Shown: positions 1 to 9,916, counted from the first letter of the stretch. The stretch: DNA of 64,000 bases from Anisodus tanguticus (GCA_034509755.1 CM067541.1:28595504-28659503), one strand, 5' to 3'. The notes: generated from the sequence alone by a model not told the origin. Numbers and translations: made by a program.

Positions 1-827
1 CTCGATGGAAGATCCTCAAGCTAGTTGTCAACTTCACTCCCAATTCCCAACTGAATAAATAAAATTGAATATGTAGTAAACAATGTAGACTTGTAGAGAG
101 ATATGTTGGAGAGATTAGAGAGATTGTAGGAAGATTTGTGAGAAAGATGAAGAGAAAATGAGTTATTTATAGTTGAAAAATTGGGTTAAAGTATAAATAT
201 AATAACTTATGGATTAAAAATAAATATTAAGGGGTGAGGGGTTGGGGGAGGGGAGGCCAAAAATGGTCGTTGCCCAACGATCAAAATCTAAAATGACCGT
301 TGGTGCAACGGTTATATTTGCAAAGGGGGACTTACGGGCAGGCTCGGGTCTGGCGCGCCTGAGGCGGGCTCGGGACGGATCGGGATGAGACATTGTCCCG
401 TCCCGATTTGAATTCGCTACCAATTTTTTTTTATACTAATCGGGATCGAACCGTCCCTGCCAGTGACCGGCCTTAGTTTTCATTGTCAAACGGGTGGTGT
501 GTCAAAGAATTTATTCCACCAAAAAGCAAAAGCAGAAGGACAGATTTAGAGTCAGAGCCAGTGGGAGTAATTATTGACAGAGCAATGAAAATCCCACTCA
601 CTACATTAACTCATGACATCAGTTACATCAATCAAACATAACGCCAAAATCCTTTCACAAGCCACCCAAAAAAATAATAATAATCTGAATTTTCCAAATA
701 GTAACTGAACAACCACTAAATGTTTAGAGGTTTTCGTTCGAATATGAGTATAATTTTTTATTTGGGTATTAAGCCACACAAATTTGAATTTAATCGGACT
801 AGAGTGCGACCGGACAAATTCCCAGTG
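1..827. other. Gene-free upstream DNA with a GC-rich block
   Basis: No coding region is recognised. Bases 1-220 are AT-rich. Bases about 225-480 are unusually GC-rich for this window, with G-runs, an 'acggt/accgt' pair around 265-310 and repeated 'cgggac/gtcccg' motifs at 345-405. This could be one end of a DNA transposon, but terminal inverted repeats and a target duplication could not be demonstrated. Bases 480-827 form the apparent upstream region of the AMP1-like exon. Confidence 0.4.
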
Positions 828-835
828 TATAAATA
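828..835 (+). promoter_or_regulatory. TATA box of the AMP1-like gene
   Basis: The sequence tataaata lies about 100 bases before the ATG at 927, a normal distance for a plant core promoter with a short leader. An out-of-frame ATG at 908 lies between this box and the presumed start and would open a short overlapping upstream reading frame. Confidence 0.45.
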
Positions 836-926
836 ACAGTCCCAACTCTGCTCACCATTAGAGTACCATTTCTTTTCTCTCTTGGGGACTGAAAACAGAG
901 AAGAAATATGCCTCAACCATACTATA

Positions 927-1485
927 ATGTTTCCAACAAAATGTTATTCATATCAAAACAACACATGGAGTTTCCTCTTCATTCTCTTCATCTTAGCTTT
1001 CTTTACAACCCTCCTCCATTACTCTCATCACACAAACACACCAGTCCATAAAAGTTCTCATTTCTACTTGGACTCTTTCCTCTCTTCCGCCACTAACTAC
1101 ACCCTCGCCACCTACCTCCGCCACCTCACCCTCCACCCCCATCTTGCGGTTACCACCCCACCTTCACTTCACACTGCTCTTTACGTTAAGTCTCATTTCG
1201 AATCCTTAAACCTTCAAACACATGTCACTAACTACACTGTTCTCCTTTCATACCCCTTATTCTCTTCAGTCACTCTCCATTTTCCCAACGGTTCAGTGCT
1301 TTCTTTAACCTTGTCTGAGCCCGGTTTGTCCTCAACCGGCGTCGTAAAGCCTTATCATGCTTATTCACCGTCCGGGTCGGTGTATGGTAAGCTGGTTTTC
1401 TTGAATTATGGGAGGGAAATGGACTATATTGCTCTTGGTGTGCATGGGGTGAAGGTTAAGGGTTGTGTTGGGATAGTGAGGAGGG
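927..1485 (+). CDS. AMP1-like exon 1 (N-terminal part)
   Basis: Open exon of about 186 codons, starting at the ATG at 927, the first in frame. A codon-like in-frame extension upstream has no ATG. Residues about 14-33 form a hydrophobic signal anchor (SFLFILFILAFFTTLLHY) as in AMP1-type proteins. The downstream sequence carries family blocks: a Leu-Arg-x-Leu-Thr-x-HPHLA segment, then LLSYPLFSSVT, then PYHAYSPSGSV and VKGCV near the end. This block order matches the start of the M28/PA-domain ectodomain. The exon ends at ggg|gttagt (donor at 1486) in phase 1, just after the Arg-Arg-Gly that corresponds to the family's Arg-Lys-Gly junction. Without splicing, a stop follows at 1488. AMP1 is a closer match than LAMP1, judged from these blocks only. 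The exon itself has no visible defect, but no next exon was found within 5 kb. Confidence 0.8.
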
Positions 1486-1533
1486 GTTAGTATACCCTCT
1501 CTGTCATGCTCGTTAAATGTTTTTAAATGTAAA

Positions 1534-1730
1534 GGAGAGTTTTGGAGCAACTGGTGAAGTTGCGCCATGTGACCAGGCCAGGTGACCAGGAGGTCACGCA
1601 TTCAAGTCATGGAACAACGTCTTGCAAAAATGCACGTTAAGGCTGCGTATAATAGACCCTTGTGGTCCGGCCATTCCACGGATCGCGCGCATAGCGTGAG
1701 CTGAGTGTAATGGACTGCTTTTTTTTTCCT
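1534..1730 (+). mobile_element. Solanaceae tRNA-derived SINE, full-length-like
   Basis: A SINE within intron 1 of the AMP1-like gene. It has a box A-like region near 'agcaactggtgaagttg' and a box B-like 'ggtcacgcattcaagtc'. The body contains 'aaggctgcgtataatag', then the 'cccttgtggtccggcc' and 'gcgcatagcgtgagct' blocks typical of one Solanaceae SINE family, and ends in a T-run at 1719. A small internal duplication of gtgaccagg is present around 1575-1595. It is not a tRNA gene: the tRNA-like part is degenerate and followed by a SINE body. Confidence 0.75.
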
Positions 1731-3400
1731 TGTGTTAAATGTCTTCATTTTGTCCAAACATTGATTATGACTACTATTATTTGGTTAATATTTAGAAGTT
1801 TCCAGAATGATCTGTTACTTTAGTTCCAAAAAGAAACTTTTCTATTTTCTAGTACGATTTAGATGATGAAAGTTCTATTTTTAAGTGTTTGGTTTTCCCA
1901 GAATCTGTAAGTTGTTAATTTTGTTGAAGTTCTTGGTAGATGATGGTTAAAGATTACTTCTTTGGTATCATGTCTACTTTGGTAAAAGAAGAATGGCTTT
2001 TCATTTGGATTGCTGGGTAGGCTTGATAAAAGATGGAAGATTATGTTTCCAAATATTGCCTAGGCATTATTTTGGTGAAGCAATGAAATGACATTTGAAT
2101 GTGGGGTTAGGTGGTATTGGGTTACGCTATTCTTGATTGTGGGGTGGTAGGACAGTTTGAGTTGGATAATTCATTCTCACCTTAAAGTTATGTTTGTCTA
2201 TCGGGAGGTAGCTGGTAGGGAAAGAGGGATGTTGGAGGATCTGGCTGTCTTGTAATGGAAAGGTGAACCTGAATATTTACGTAGATAGGTTGTCCTAAAG
2301 ATGCTTAGCTTTAGCTATTAGAGTATGTGGTTGATCGATGTTTTGATCAATGCTATTTGGCATGCAATGGTAAGTATTTGTATGATCTGCTTCTGCTGAT
2401 GTTTCATAAGGTGTGCTCATGATGCTACAAAATAGAAAATCTCACAAACATAATGATAACAAGAAGAAAAAAAAAAAGGACAGCAGCAGCCGGAAAAAAG
2501 AAAATTTAAATATAATTTACAATGGTTCGGAGTCAAAAAGAGAGCAGACTACATTTTGATATACGGATGCTATCCAGTGTAAACATATTTATAAACTTCT
2601 CTTTTTGGGATTCTTCCTGTTCAAGTTTGCCTTCTTCTGTTTTCACAAAAAGCAGGATAAAAGTTGAGTTGAGCAGTAAAAATACCTGCCAAGTAGCACT
2701 TCAAGAACTATTCTTTGAGAAGGTGTAAGATAATGTATGCAACTCCTGGGGCATTGACCAGCTGTAAGCTGGACTTGATAATTTTCACCATATCCTGAAT
2801 ATATAGAATGTTTGGTTCTCTAGCTAGATAAAGAGAGAGGATATAACCTTCTTTTAATACGCCAAACAAAAATCCTATAGGTAATTAATTGTCTTTCAGT
2901 GTTTGCCATGTTTCCTTTTTTCACTATAACTAACGATTCAATTAATCAAGATACCAAATGAGAATCGTATCCATACGATTTTGCACTTCTCGACAAATAT
3001 CATCACTTGGTTGATCATTGTTGTCAAACATTAGTGGGCTTGTCAAGCTGATCTGAGGTTGACTTTAGAAAACAGAACATGAAATTTCTAGTGTCTGGAT
3101 TCTTTAAGTTTGTCTAAAACTAAATGTAACGTTTCTCTGATATCTTTTAGTTGCTTGATGACGTTCGTAAAACATGATGGCCAAATTAGGAGAATTTAAC
3201 CATTTTTAAATTCTTATCCTAGTTGTATGTTTTACGATTGTTAAAGGTAAGTATATTAACTTCAGCAATAAGAGAATTTTTTCGGAATGCGCTATCATGA
3301 TTTATTCGCTTTTGATACCGCATTTTTATACCGCTTTTAATTTTTTTTCTGCCCGGGTCTGACCGTTTCTCTTGCTTTGCTGTTGCTGCTTGTGCTTATG
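1731..3400. other. Intron-like AT-rich DNA, nothing recognised
   Basis: AT-rich sequence between two SINEs with short, unconvincing open frames only. I looked for the expected AMP1 second exon (the segment after the Arg-Lys-Gly junction) and did not find it. Confidence 0.5.
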
Positions 3401-3528
3401 CTCTGTCTTGAGCCGAGTTTCCCTCGGAAACAACCGCTCTACCTACCAAGGTAGAGGCAAGGTCTGCGTACACTCTACCCTCCCCAGACCCCACGTTGTG
3501 GGATTTTCTGGGTATGTTGTTGTTGTTA
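3401..3528 (+). mobile_element. TS-type SINE, 3' part, (TTG)n tail
   Basis: The 3' portion of the TS/Au-like Solanaceae SINE. It runs from 'gagccgagtttccctcgga' through 'aaggtctgcgtacactc' and 'ctccccagaccccac' to a TTG-repeat tail at about 3514-3528. The 5' tRNA-like part is missing or too diverged to see. Copies of the same family lie on the minus strand at 8168-8292 and 28104-28214. Confidence 0.8.
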
Positions 3529-3639
3529 GCTCAGGAAGTCAATCATGGCTTCTAAGTCGTTTGCAATAGCCATGTCCCCCCCACAAAAAAAAAAAAAAAG
3601 AGAAAATATACATCCGTATTTGATACTAATTACGATTGA

Positions 3640-4190
3640 TTTGCTCTCTAAAAACTCTCGCATTCCTTTCTTTCCATATTAGTCCACCATATTGCCGCAG
3701 AGGATGGTATTCCAAGTTTTCCTCTTCACCTTGCCAAGACCTTTCAAGTGCCGGCGTTGTAGTAGTTCCTTTGTTGTTCTTGGCATTACCCATTTAATTC
3801 CCAAGTAAAATGGGAAAGAGACTCCATATCCGAGATGTGAACTTATAATGAAGAAATAAATGGTTGATATCTTGACTTCATTGTTACAAAGAAAACATCG
3901 CTACATAAATTAATGCCCTCTTTCGAAGATTTTCGTGTATGAGACAAGCTCCTTTGGCCACCGACCATGCAAGAAATTCCACTTCCGTAGGAGCTTTGTT
4001 TTTCCAAATACACTTCCAAGGCCAATTTTCGGTTGGGGGAGGACTAAAGCGCTTGTAGCATGATATAACAGAGAAACATTCCTTGGCGTCACATTTCCAA
4101 AGTATAATGAGTCGTCTCGGACAGAAAGGGAGGCAAACCGTGTAGCCGAGACAACAAAGAGCAAAGGTTGTCCACTTCCCAATCATTGTA
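3640..4190 (-). mobile_element. LINE 3' coding relic (RT-associated zinc finger)
   Basis: Minus-strand frames across this stretch match the C-terminal zf-RVT segment found after reverse transcriptase in plant LINEs. Visible blocks are WPWKCIWKNKAPTEVEF, then ENLRKR, a Cys-x2-Cys (CFLCNN), FYLGIKWVMPRTTKELL and KTWNTILC near the end. The pieces fall in different frames with stops, so it is a dead fragment. It lies antisense in the AMP1-like intron. Residue patterns, not a database search, support the call. Confidence 0.6.
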
Positions 4191-4467
4191 TATTACGTCA
4201 ATGTAATACCCCAACTAGAGTTGGACAAATATTCGATAATAATGCTTCGAGATTTACGTGCCATTGTATATAGGAAAGGATAATGATCCTTTAAAGGTGA
4301 AGAGCCCAATAAAGTGTCTTTCCGAATCTCATTTCGTACCATTCCCAATTTATACTGTAGTAAGTGTTTGAGAAATGACCCAGTGAGTTCTCAGATGCTT
4401 CCATATACCACATGTGTTGGAGAGATATAGTTGTTTGGTTATCCATGAATAGGGGAATCCATAAAGT
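4191..4467. other. No gene seen
   Basis: Low-complexity to ordinary AT-rich intronic DNA between the LINE relic and a SINE fragment. Part may be upstream LINE sequence too diverged to read. Confidence 0.4.
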
Positions 4468-4550
4468 AGCCCGGTGCACTAAACTCCCGCTATGCGCGGG
4501 GTCCGGGGAAGGGCCAGACCACAAGGGTCTATTGTATGCAGCCTTACCTT
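4468..4550 (-). mobile_element. SINE 3' fragment, minus strand
   Basis: Reverse complement of the 3' half of the same SINE family as 1534-1730. The blocks 'agcccggtgcactaaactcc', 'cgctatgcgcggggtccgg' and 'ccacaagggtct' appear in inverted order. The tRNA-like 5' region is absent, as expected for a 5'-truncated LINE-mobilised copy. Confidence 0.7.
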
Positions 4551-5464
4551 ATATATGAATTGAGGAATCCATATTTTGTCAAAATGAGATCTCTCCAATG
4601 GTCCCACCTCCTTATCCTAGTTGTACTAGTCATTTAATATGTGAGTGATTCATACACTACATCTCTTAATGGGTTGCAATGAGCTTGATATATAGCTATA
4701 CCGATTCCGGACTGTTATTCATGAAGCATTGATAAAATAACCGTGATGTGATGAGGCGACTTAATAACATAATGTATCACTCAGATTTTCCTGTGTCTTC
4801 TTCATATGTTGAAAGGAAGGCGAGCGAGAATGATGTACGATTTTCTATAATCGAACATTACATATATTTTTCACCATAACTAGATTTTCCAATTTTTTAG
4901 CTAACTCTTTCACCCAGTAATGAGAGTTGCTTTCAATGAGAGAGAGAGGACTTGATAAAAAAGTTGCTTTTAATGAGAGAGTATCCTCTGGGGAGCATGG
5001 TCCTCTAGATAGAAAACTACAGTTTATGGAAATGAACTTATTGTTAACACTCTTTCCAAATAAGCCGTGTCACTTTCTTTTCTTTTTGAAGTTACCCCCG
5101 AACGTATCAACTTTATTGTCGAGAAAATATCTTTCATAAAGCAGTAAGTGTTTTTACAATGTCATGCATACGTTATACTTATAAAAGTCACATTTCTCAA
5201 GGAGTTCATGCTTTTCCTTTGGATTTTCTCATTTAAATAGCATGGATTTCAATTCTTGCTTTAATAGATGCTTTTGTTCAAGTTTGGTCATAATAGTCTC
5301 CTATTATGTCAAGACATCTATTTTCTTACCAAAAGAAGTGGGTGATTTATTGTCAGATTCTGTTACGAGCGAGTTACTTGTTACAACTGCTTCTAACTAT
5401 TGTGTCACTGTTTGTTCTTTCATTATCAATGCGAATAGTCATGATAGTTATTGCCATGTTTGCA
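4551..5464. other. Intron-like DNA, nothing recognised
   Basis: AT-rich sequence with a few short open frames (for example 4927-5139 and 5242-5512) that show no family motif and no codon signal I trust. No AMP1 exon was found here. Confidence 0.45.
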
Positions 5465-5745
5465 CCCAAAGGGTGTAGTGCAGTGGTCAATGAAATGTGT
5501 TGGGAACCATGAGGTCTCAAGTTCAATTTCTAGCGGAGGCAAAAATACTAGGTGGTTTCTTTGCATTTGTTCAAGATTTGGTGGACAGAGTTGCCCAATA
5601 CCTATGCGGGTGGGAGGTAGCAGGCAGTCCGGTATCCCGTGGAATTAGTCGAGGTGCGCGCTAGCTGCCCCGATACCAACAACAACATACCCAGCATAAT
5701 CCCACAAGTGGGGATCTGGCCCCAATACCACGGTTATCAAAAAAT
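5465..5745 (+). mobile_element. SINE with a second SINE fragment inside it
   Basis: A second SINE family. The 5' end is tRNA-like: box A-like 'gtgtagtgcagtggtcaatg' and box B-like 'ggtctcaagttcaat'. The body is 'ggtgggaggtagcagg', 'tatcccgtggaattagtcg', 'aggtgcgcgctagct'. Its tail 'ccacggttatcaaaaaa' is separated from the body by 41 bases (5678-5718) that read as the inverted 3' end of a TS-type SINE (AAC repeats, then 'cccacaagtgggg'). Near-identical 11-bp copies, gccccgatacc (5667-5677) and gccccaatacc (5719-5729), flank the inserted piece like a target-site duplication. Confidence 0.7.
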
Positions 5746-6541
5746 AGTTATGACCAAGTTCAGAATTATGTGATTTATCAAAGATTATAACAACTCGATG
5801 AATATTATGAAGTGCTTAAAAGGTAAAATATATTCTTTGGTTCATAGAAAGAAAAAGTTTCTCTTGGTAGTTATTTCTCCATTATCACACAATGGTTATT
5901 TAGATTGGCATTCTTTAGGCTCCGCTAAGACAAACATGCACGAGTCTAATAGATATTAGGAAAGTCATATTGGTCAAAGGAACTTTACTATATTGAACAC
6001 CTCTTTCTAGTCTCAGTCATTTAAATCCCATCTTTGAAGAGATATGCAGTTCATCAGTTTCATCAAAAAATAGATCTTTTGCAATTTTCACCTGCTAATG
6101 CTCCGAGATATCTAACCTAATTCTAAAGTGTGTGAATTCATGCAACCATTAGATTTAGTTCAGTCTTTTCAACTTTGTTTTGCTTTGTGTATCCTCGACA
6201 AATAAATATTCGGTCCCACATCATCTCTTATATTGACATTCTTGTTATTTCATTATTTCTTTTCTCTATTCTTAACGTCTTTCTAATTTTCTCGTACATG
6301 ACAAAGATCCAAACCGATTGGCCTTGAACGGGACGCATTTCATCCCCCCCGCTCCAAAAAAAAAATGGGGGGGGGGGGGGAGAGGAAAAAAAAGAACTTG
6401 CATTATATTACTTCCTAAAAAAATGACATGATTGAGTATTCAAAAAGTTAATATAAAGTATTTTACTATTTCTTTTCCGTAGAAGTGTTCAACGACTAAA
6501 GTTACCCAACAAAATGATGAACATACGGATGCTCGAAACAG
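5746..6541. other. Intron-like DNA with homopolymer tract
   Basis: No gene or exon recognised. An A-run followed by a run of 14 G (about 6367-6380) stands out and is a likely place for sequencing or assembly length error. Confidence 0.45.
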
Positions 6542-6827
6542 GTCGGCTCGAATTTATTAAAGTGTTTCGCATTTTTTCGATTCCGGGGTGAGAGAAAGAT
6601 GGCGGCAGTTCAAAATGTTTTTTTTGTCATAAGGGGATCGAAGAGCACGATCGTTTTGTACTTCTTGGAAACCATAGAGATGCATGGACTTATGGAGCAG
6701 TTGACCCCAATAGTGGAGCGCCGCATACGCTTGACATTGCTCGTAGATATGCTCTTCTCATCCGTTTGGGTTGGAATCCTCGTAGAACAATCATTCTCTG
6801 CAGTTGGGATGCGAAGAGTTTGGGATG
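6542..6827 (+). pseudogene. AMP1-like exon with zinc-site residues
   Basis: This exon encodes the core of the M28 peptidase domain: RGERKMAAVQNVF, then DRFVLLGNHRDAW, TYGAVDPNSG and RRTIILCSWDA. In active relatives the His of NHRDAW and the Asp of VDPNSG bind the two zinc ions. Two frame breaks are visible. At about 6639 the reading moves from the frame of VIRGS to the frame of EEHDR because one G is missing from an expected tcggaa. At about 6812 the family's catalytic Glu-Glu pair (DAEEFGM) is disrupted because one G is missing from an expected gcggaa. The exon ends at gggatg|gtaggt, so the donor is intact, in phase 0. The acceptor at aaacag|gtcgg (6541) is my best guess. The stretch between it and RGERK contains a few residues more than relatives. 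Confidence 0.8.
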
Positions 6828-7313
6828 GTAGGTAATGTTCTATCTCCGGATGTCACCAAGCATGTACTTGCTTTGTTTGATGGTACGATCGGGTGCAATA
6901 TATAGAATTGTGGGAGATTATTATTCGTCCAACTTGTTTAATTCCCTTCTTGGAACTATGTATGCTAATTCAATGGAATAGGCTTGTGATTCTCTTTAAT
7001 CACTTCATGTTCTGCTAATGAACAAGAATTTTATGTGGACGCGACCTCTAAATCGTTTGGATGATTAAACGGTAGGATTGACCATAAAGTAAGAAAGCTA
7101 TTTGAGTGGCTATAGTCTATAAGCCTTTATGCATGATTTTATGGCATGGGCATGTGCTAATTAACGGACGAGAGAGTGTAGAATAGCCCATAACATATAT
7201 TCGAAACCCGATTCGGCTAATGTAATATTAGACTGCTTCCTCAAAGAACCGTATTATTCTAATGATCTTTACTTTTGTTTTGCACTCATCTTGTACTCTT
7301 TTCATGGATTCAG

Positions 7314-7465
7314 ATTGGATCAGGCGAGTGGGTTGAGCAGAATCTTCTCACCCTTGGTTCTAAATCGTGGCCTATCTAAATGTGGATTGTGCGGTTCAAG
7401 GCCCCGGTTTTTTCCCCAATACGACTCCTCGGTTTGACGATCCGCTTACCGAGATCACCAAGAAG
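7314..7465 (+). pseudogene. AMP1-like exon (GSGEWVEQN to AVQGPGFF)
   Basis: It follows a clean acceptor (gattcag at 7307-7313) in phase 0 and begins Ile-Gly-Ser, directly continuing the EFGM end of the previous exon as in relatives. Blocks are GSGEWVEQNLLTLGSK, then VAYLNVDCAVQGPGFF and TPRFDDPL. The Asp of NVDCAVQG corresponds to a conserved zinc-site region in the family. One base is missing between the two blocks at about 7366 (tcgtgg where tcggtgg would keep frame), so read literally it hits a stop soon after. It ends at aagaag|gtaagt. Assignment to the family is firm; the frameshift is seen directly. Confidence 0.8.
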
Positions 7466-7558
7466 GTAAGTCTGCTTTTGTGCTATCGTTAGTGGAAGTT
7501 TTAGACAATGACACCTTTTTATATGGTTTAGCTAATTGTATTTGACTTGCTTGATAAG

Positions 7559-7628
7559 GTTAATGACCCGGACTCGAGAGGGCATGACTCTTTATGAAAG
7601 ATGGACATTTGCTAATAGAGGTATCGGG
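7559..7628 (+). pseudogene. AMP1-like exon (DPDS to YERW)
   Basis: A short exon after the acceptor ttgataag, reading VNDPDS, then, one base out of frame, MTLYERW and NRGIG before a good donor (ggg|gtaagt). The family has DPD followed by a Gly-x-Thr-x-Tyr-Glu block here. The break at about 7580 is best explained as one extra base, unlike the three single-base losses upstream. No following exon (the segment with the last zinc ligand and the dimerisation domain) was found in the next 600 bases. Confidence 0.7.
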
Positions 7629-8167
7629 GTAAGTTTCTTGTTCTCTTTTCTCGTATTTATTTACACTATTTCGTCCAGCAAATTATAGGTGTAGCGTATA
7701 GTGCACTCGCTTACACTGCGTTACATAAGAATTCTTCATGTTGTCTTATCTATCAAATATGAATACCGAATACTTAGATTTTGTTGAGAAAGATAATTCG
7801 ATTTACCATAAAAATAGAACTAAAAAGATCCTTCCCGATTGATTAGAATTTTATACAAAAGATGGTCAAGATTACCTATATCTAAAGGGATGTTTTGGAT
7901 GAAGAGTTGTATGCACATATTACTTGTATGTTATAACCAAAAATTAAACTTCTAAACTAATCAAAGAAAACGGGAAAAGCGAAAATGCATATTTTCTTTT
8001 GGTTTTTGCATAAAAGTTGTTATTTCGTATAGACTCGGAAGAGTTGTAGCATATGAGACAAAACTTCGTAAGTATAATGCGTTGACTCATAAAATCATCA
8101 TTTCTCGTTTCAGTACTTTGTTATATAAATGTATTATAACTACTTTGTTGGTCTAATTCAATGATAT
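7629..8167. other. No further AMP1 exons seen
   Basis: AT-rich DNA after the last recognisable exon. The expected downstream family blocks (DSDFAPF-like and YHTAFDSY-like) were sought on the plus strand and not found. Confidence 0.5.
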
Positions 8168-8292
8168 ACAACAACAACAACAACATATCCAGTATATCCC
8201 TCCAGGTGGGGTCTGGGGAGGGTAGAGTGTACGCAGACCTTACCCCTACCTTTTGACGGGTAGAGAGGTTGTTTTCGATAGACTCCGGCTAA
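8168..8292 (-). mobile_element. TS-type SINE, minus strand
   Basis: AAC-repeat tail at 8168-8184, then 'gtggggtctggggagggtag', 'tgtacgcagacctta' and 'gactccggct', the reverse complement of the SINE at 3401-3528. The 5' tRNA-like end is missing or unrecognisable. Confidence 0.8.
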
Positions 8293-9419
8293 AGTAGAAA
8301 TGAAAAAGCAACAAGTAATAATAAGCGATAATAGCAAGCAAGAAAATAAGATAACGAAGTGCAACAAACAAGGTAGGAAACCAAAAAGCAATCCGCAAAA
8401 GGAAGTAATAGAAGTAATGAAGCCAAGGCCAAAATACTAAATAAAGCATGGCCAAACAATATTTATTTACAAAAAGGTTTAGTTTAGTTTAGTTTCAAAA
8501 TGAAATGACCAATTTAAATATCTCATAATTATAAATTGACATAGTTGGATATACATTAATCTTAAAAGGACCAACAACGATCCTTTAAAAATAGAGGGGG
8601 ATGGGTATAATTAACATTTGTATTTCTTCACTAGTATAATATGCAGCTAGTTAAGAAAGTAGATTTTAAGTGGACTAAAATAAATTCGAAATCAGACTAA
8701 AATTATCAATAAATTGTTGAAAAATGCAAAAAGTGCTATTTTGTGTTTTTTAATGATTAGGATTCCCTGAGACGTTATTTTTTAAGTATGACGAGTCAAA
8801 ATTGGGTGTCAACAACTGCCCCTGTTTGACCGAAGATGATGTAAGAGCCTTTAGGCAAACACGTTGACGTGTAGCCAATTTGGCTCGATAAAGAATTTCT
8901 AAAAGGATATGTACTCGGAAAGAAATTAGACTTTGATAGAGTTTTGACAATACACTCTATCTGTCGGTGGAATTGTCATAAAAATGATAAAGGGGGGAAG
9001 AATTGTTCGAGGACGGAAAACATTCACATACCTCTTGAGTCGCTTCCAAAATTGTCCAGTGTCAAGATACGAGATGCCGGGAGGGTGTAAGGTTGTATAC
9101 CTGCTGGGAAAGAATGATTATCGCCCGATATGACCGAACTCTACATAGAGATTCCTACCTATTCCATCACGAGAATTAAATCAATTTAGTTCAAAAAGTG
9201 AAAACTACTGGGTGTTGTGGCAAATTTTAATCATCCGATCAAAATTTTGCCTCAATATTATTGGAGTTGTCCTAGCAAGACCAGGACGAAGGGCGGTCGT
9301 GCTCCAATTAGAGCTACCTATATATTCCTGAGGTGGGAGTCAAACCGGTTATAGTTTAGAAAACTTGTTCGGGAGAAAAATGATTTATGGGACCTAACTC
9401 AGAGCCATGGTTGAAATGG
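8293..9419. other. Unclassified repeat-like DNA
   Basis: No gene. From about 8790 the sequence (beginning 'gtgtcaacaactgcccctg') has the look of plant LTR-retrotransposon non-coding DNA and runs into the tandem arrays described next. I could not find terminal repeats or coding domains to classify it. Confidence 0.35.
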
Positions 9420-9916
9420 ACTATAGAGTTGTGTGCAGATCCTGATGAGAATTTTGAGTTGTATGCCGAAGCATTGAATGGAGTGGGGTCCTAGGTTGTG
9501 TGCCAGGACCATGATGCAAACTCTGGTTTGTGTGCCAGAGCCTTAAAATTGAATGGAATCTCAAATTGTGCGACGAGTCCTTGATACAAACACCGATTTG
9601 TGTCTTAGAGTCCTGAATGAAAAAATGGAATCACAGTTTGTGTGCTGAGTCTCACCCTTATGCAAACTCTGATTTTGTCTCAGAGTCTTGAATTAAAAAA
9701 AATGGAATATCGGGTTGTGTGCCGAGTCCCTAATCCATACTCTGGTTTGTATGCTAGAGCCTTTAATGAAATAGGATCCTGGGTTGTGTGTCAGGACCCG
9801 AATGCAAACTCCGATTTGTGTGTTAGAGTCTTGAATTAAAGACAAATGGAATTTTGGGTTGTGTGTTGAGTCCCTGATGCATACTGCAGTTTGTATGCTA
9901 GAGCTTTGAAATAAGA
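9420..9916 (+). repeat. Diverged tandem array, unit about 70-75 bp
   Basis: About seven degenerate copies of a unit built from 'gggttgtgtgccgagtcc', then 'atgcaaactctggtttg', then 'tatgccagagcct' and a short A-rich joint ending in ggaat. Copies start near 9485, 9556, 9632, 9708, 9777 and 9852, with a weaker one before. Units differ in length because the A-rich joint varies. A related phrase recurs near 11030 (gggttatatgcccgagatcc), so the array may once have been longer. Confidence 0.7.

Larger units (their letters stand above)
927..7628 (+). pseudogene. AMP1-like M28 carboxypeptidase, broken gene
   Basis: Relic of a gene of the plant AMP1 / glutamate carboxypeptidase II family. These are membrane-anchored M28 metallopeptidase-like proteins of the endomembrane system, and in Arabidopsis AMP1 influences meristem size and miRNA-guided translation. 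Four coding pieces lie in order on the same strand: 927-1485 (N-terminal anchor and start of the ectodomain), 6542-6827 (zinc-site segment), 7314-7465 and 7559-7628. Splice junctions are preserved, including gtaggt and two gtaagt donors. The gene is broken because the three later exons hold four single-base frame errors. The exons that should encode roughly residues 190-330, and everything after the DPDS segment (normally about 300 residues), were not found up to 8.2 kb. The first intron, if continuous, is about 5 kb and full of repeats. Either the locus is a decaying paralogue, or some frame errors come from sequencing. Family assignment is strong; loss of function is likely. Confidence 0.8.

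Noticed and set aside
1488..1490. Stop codon after exon 1 as the end of a short AMP1-like protein
   Set aside because: The family's exon 1 ends at this place and a phase-1 donor precedes the stop.
5475..5540. Possible tRNA gene (box A and box B words)
   Set aside because: No cloverleaf can be formed with paired acceptor stem; the sequence continues as a SINE body.
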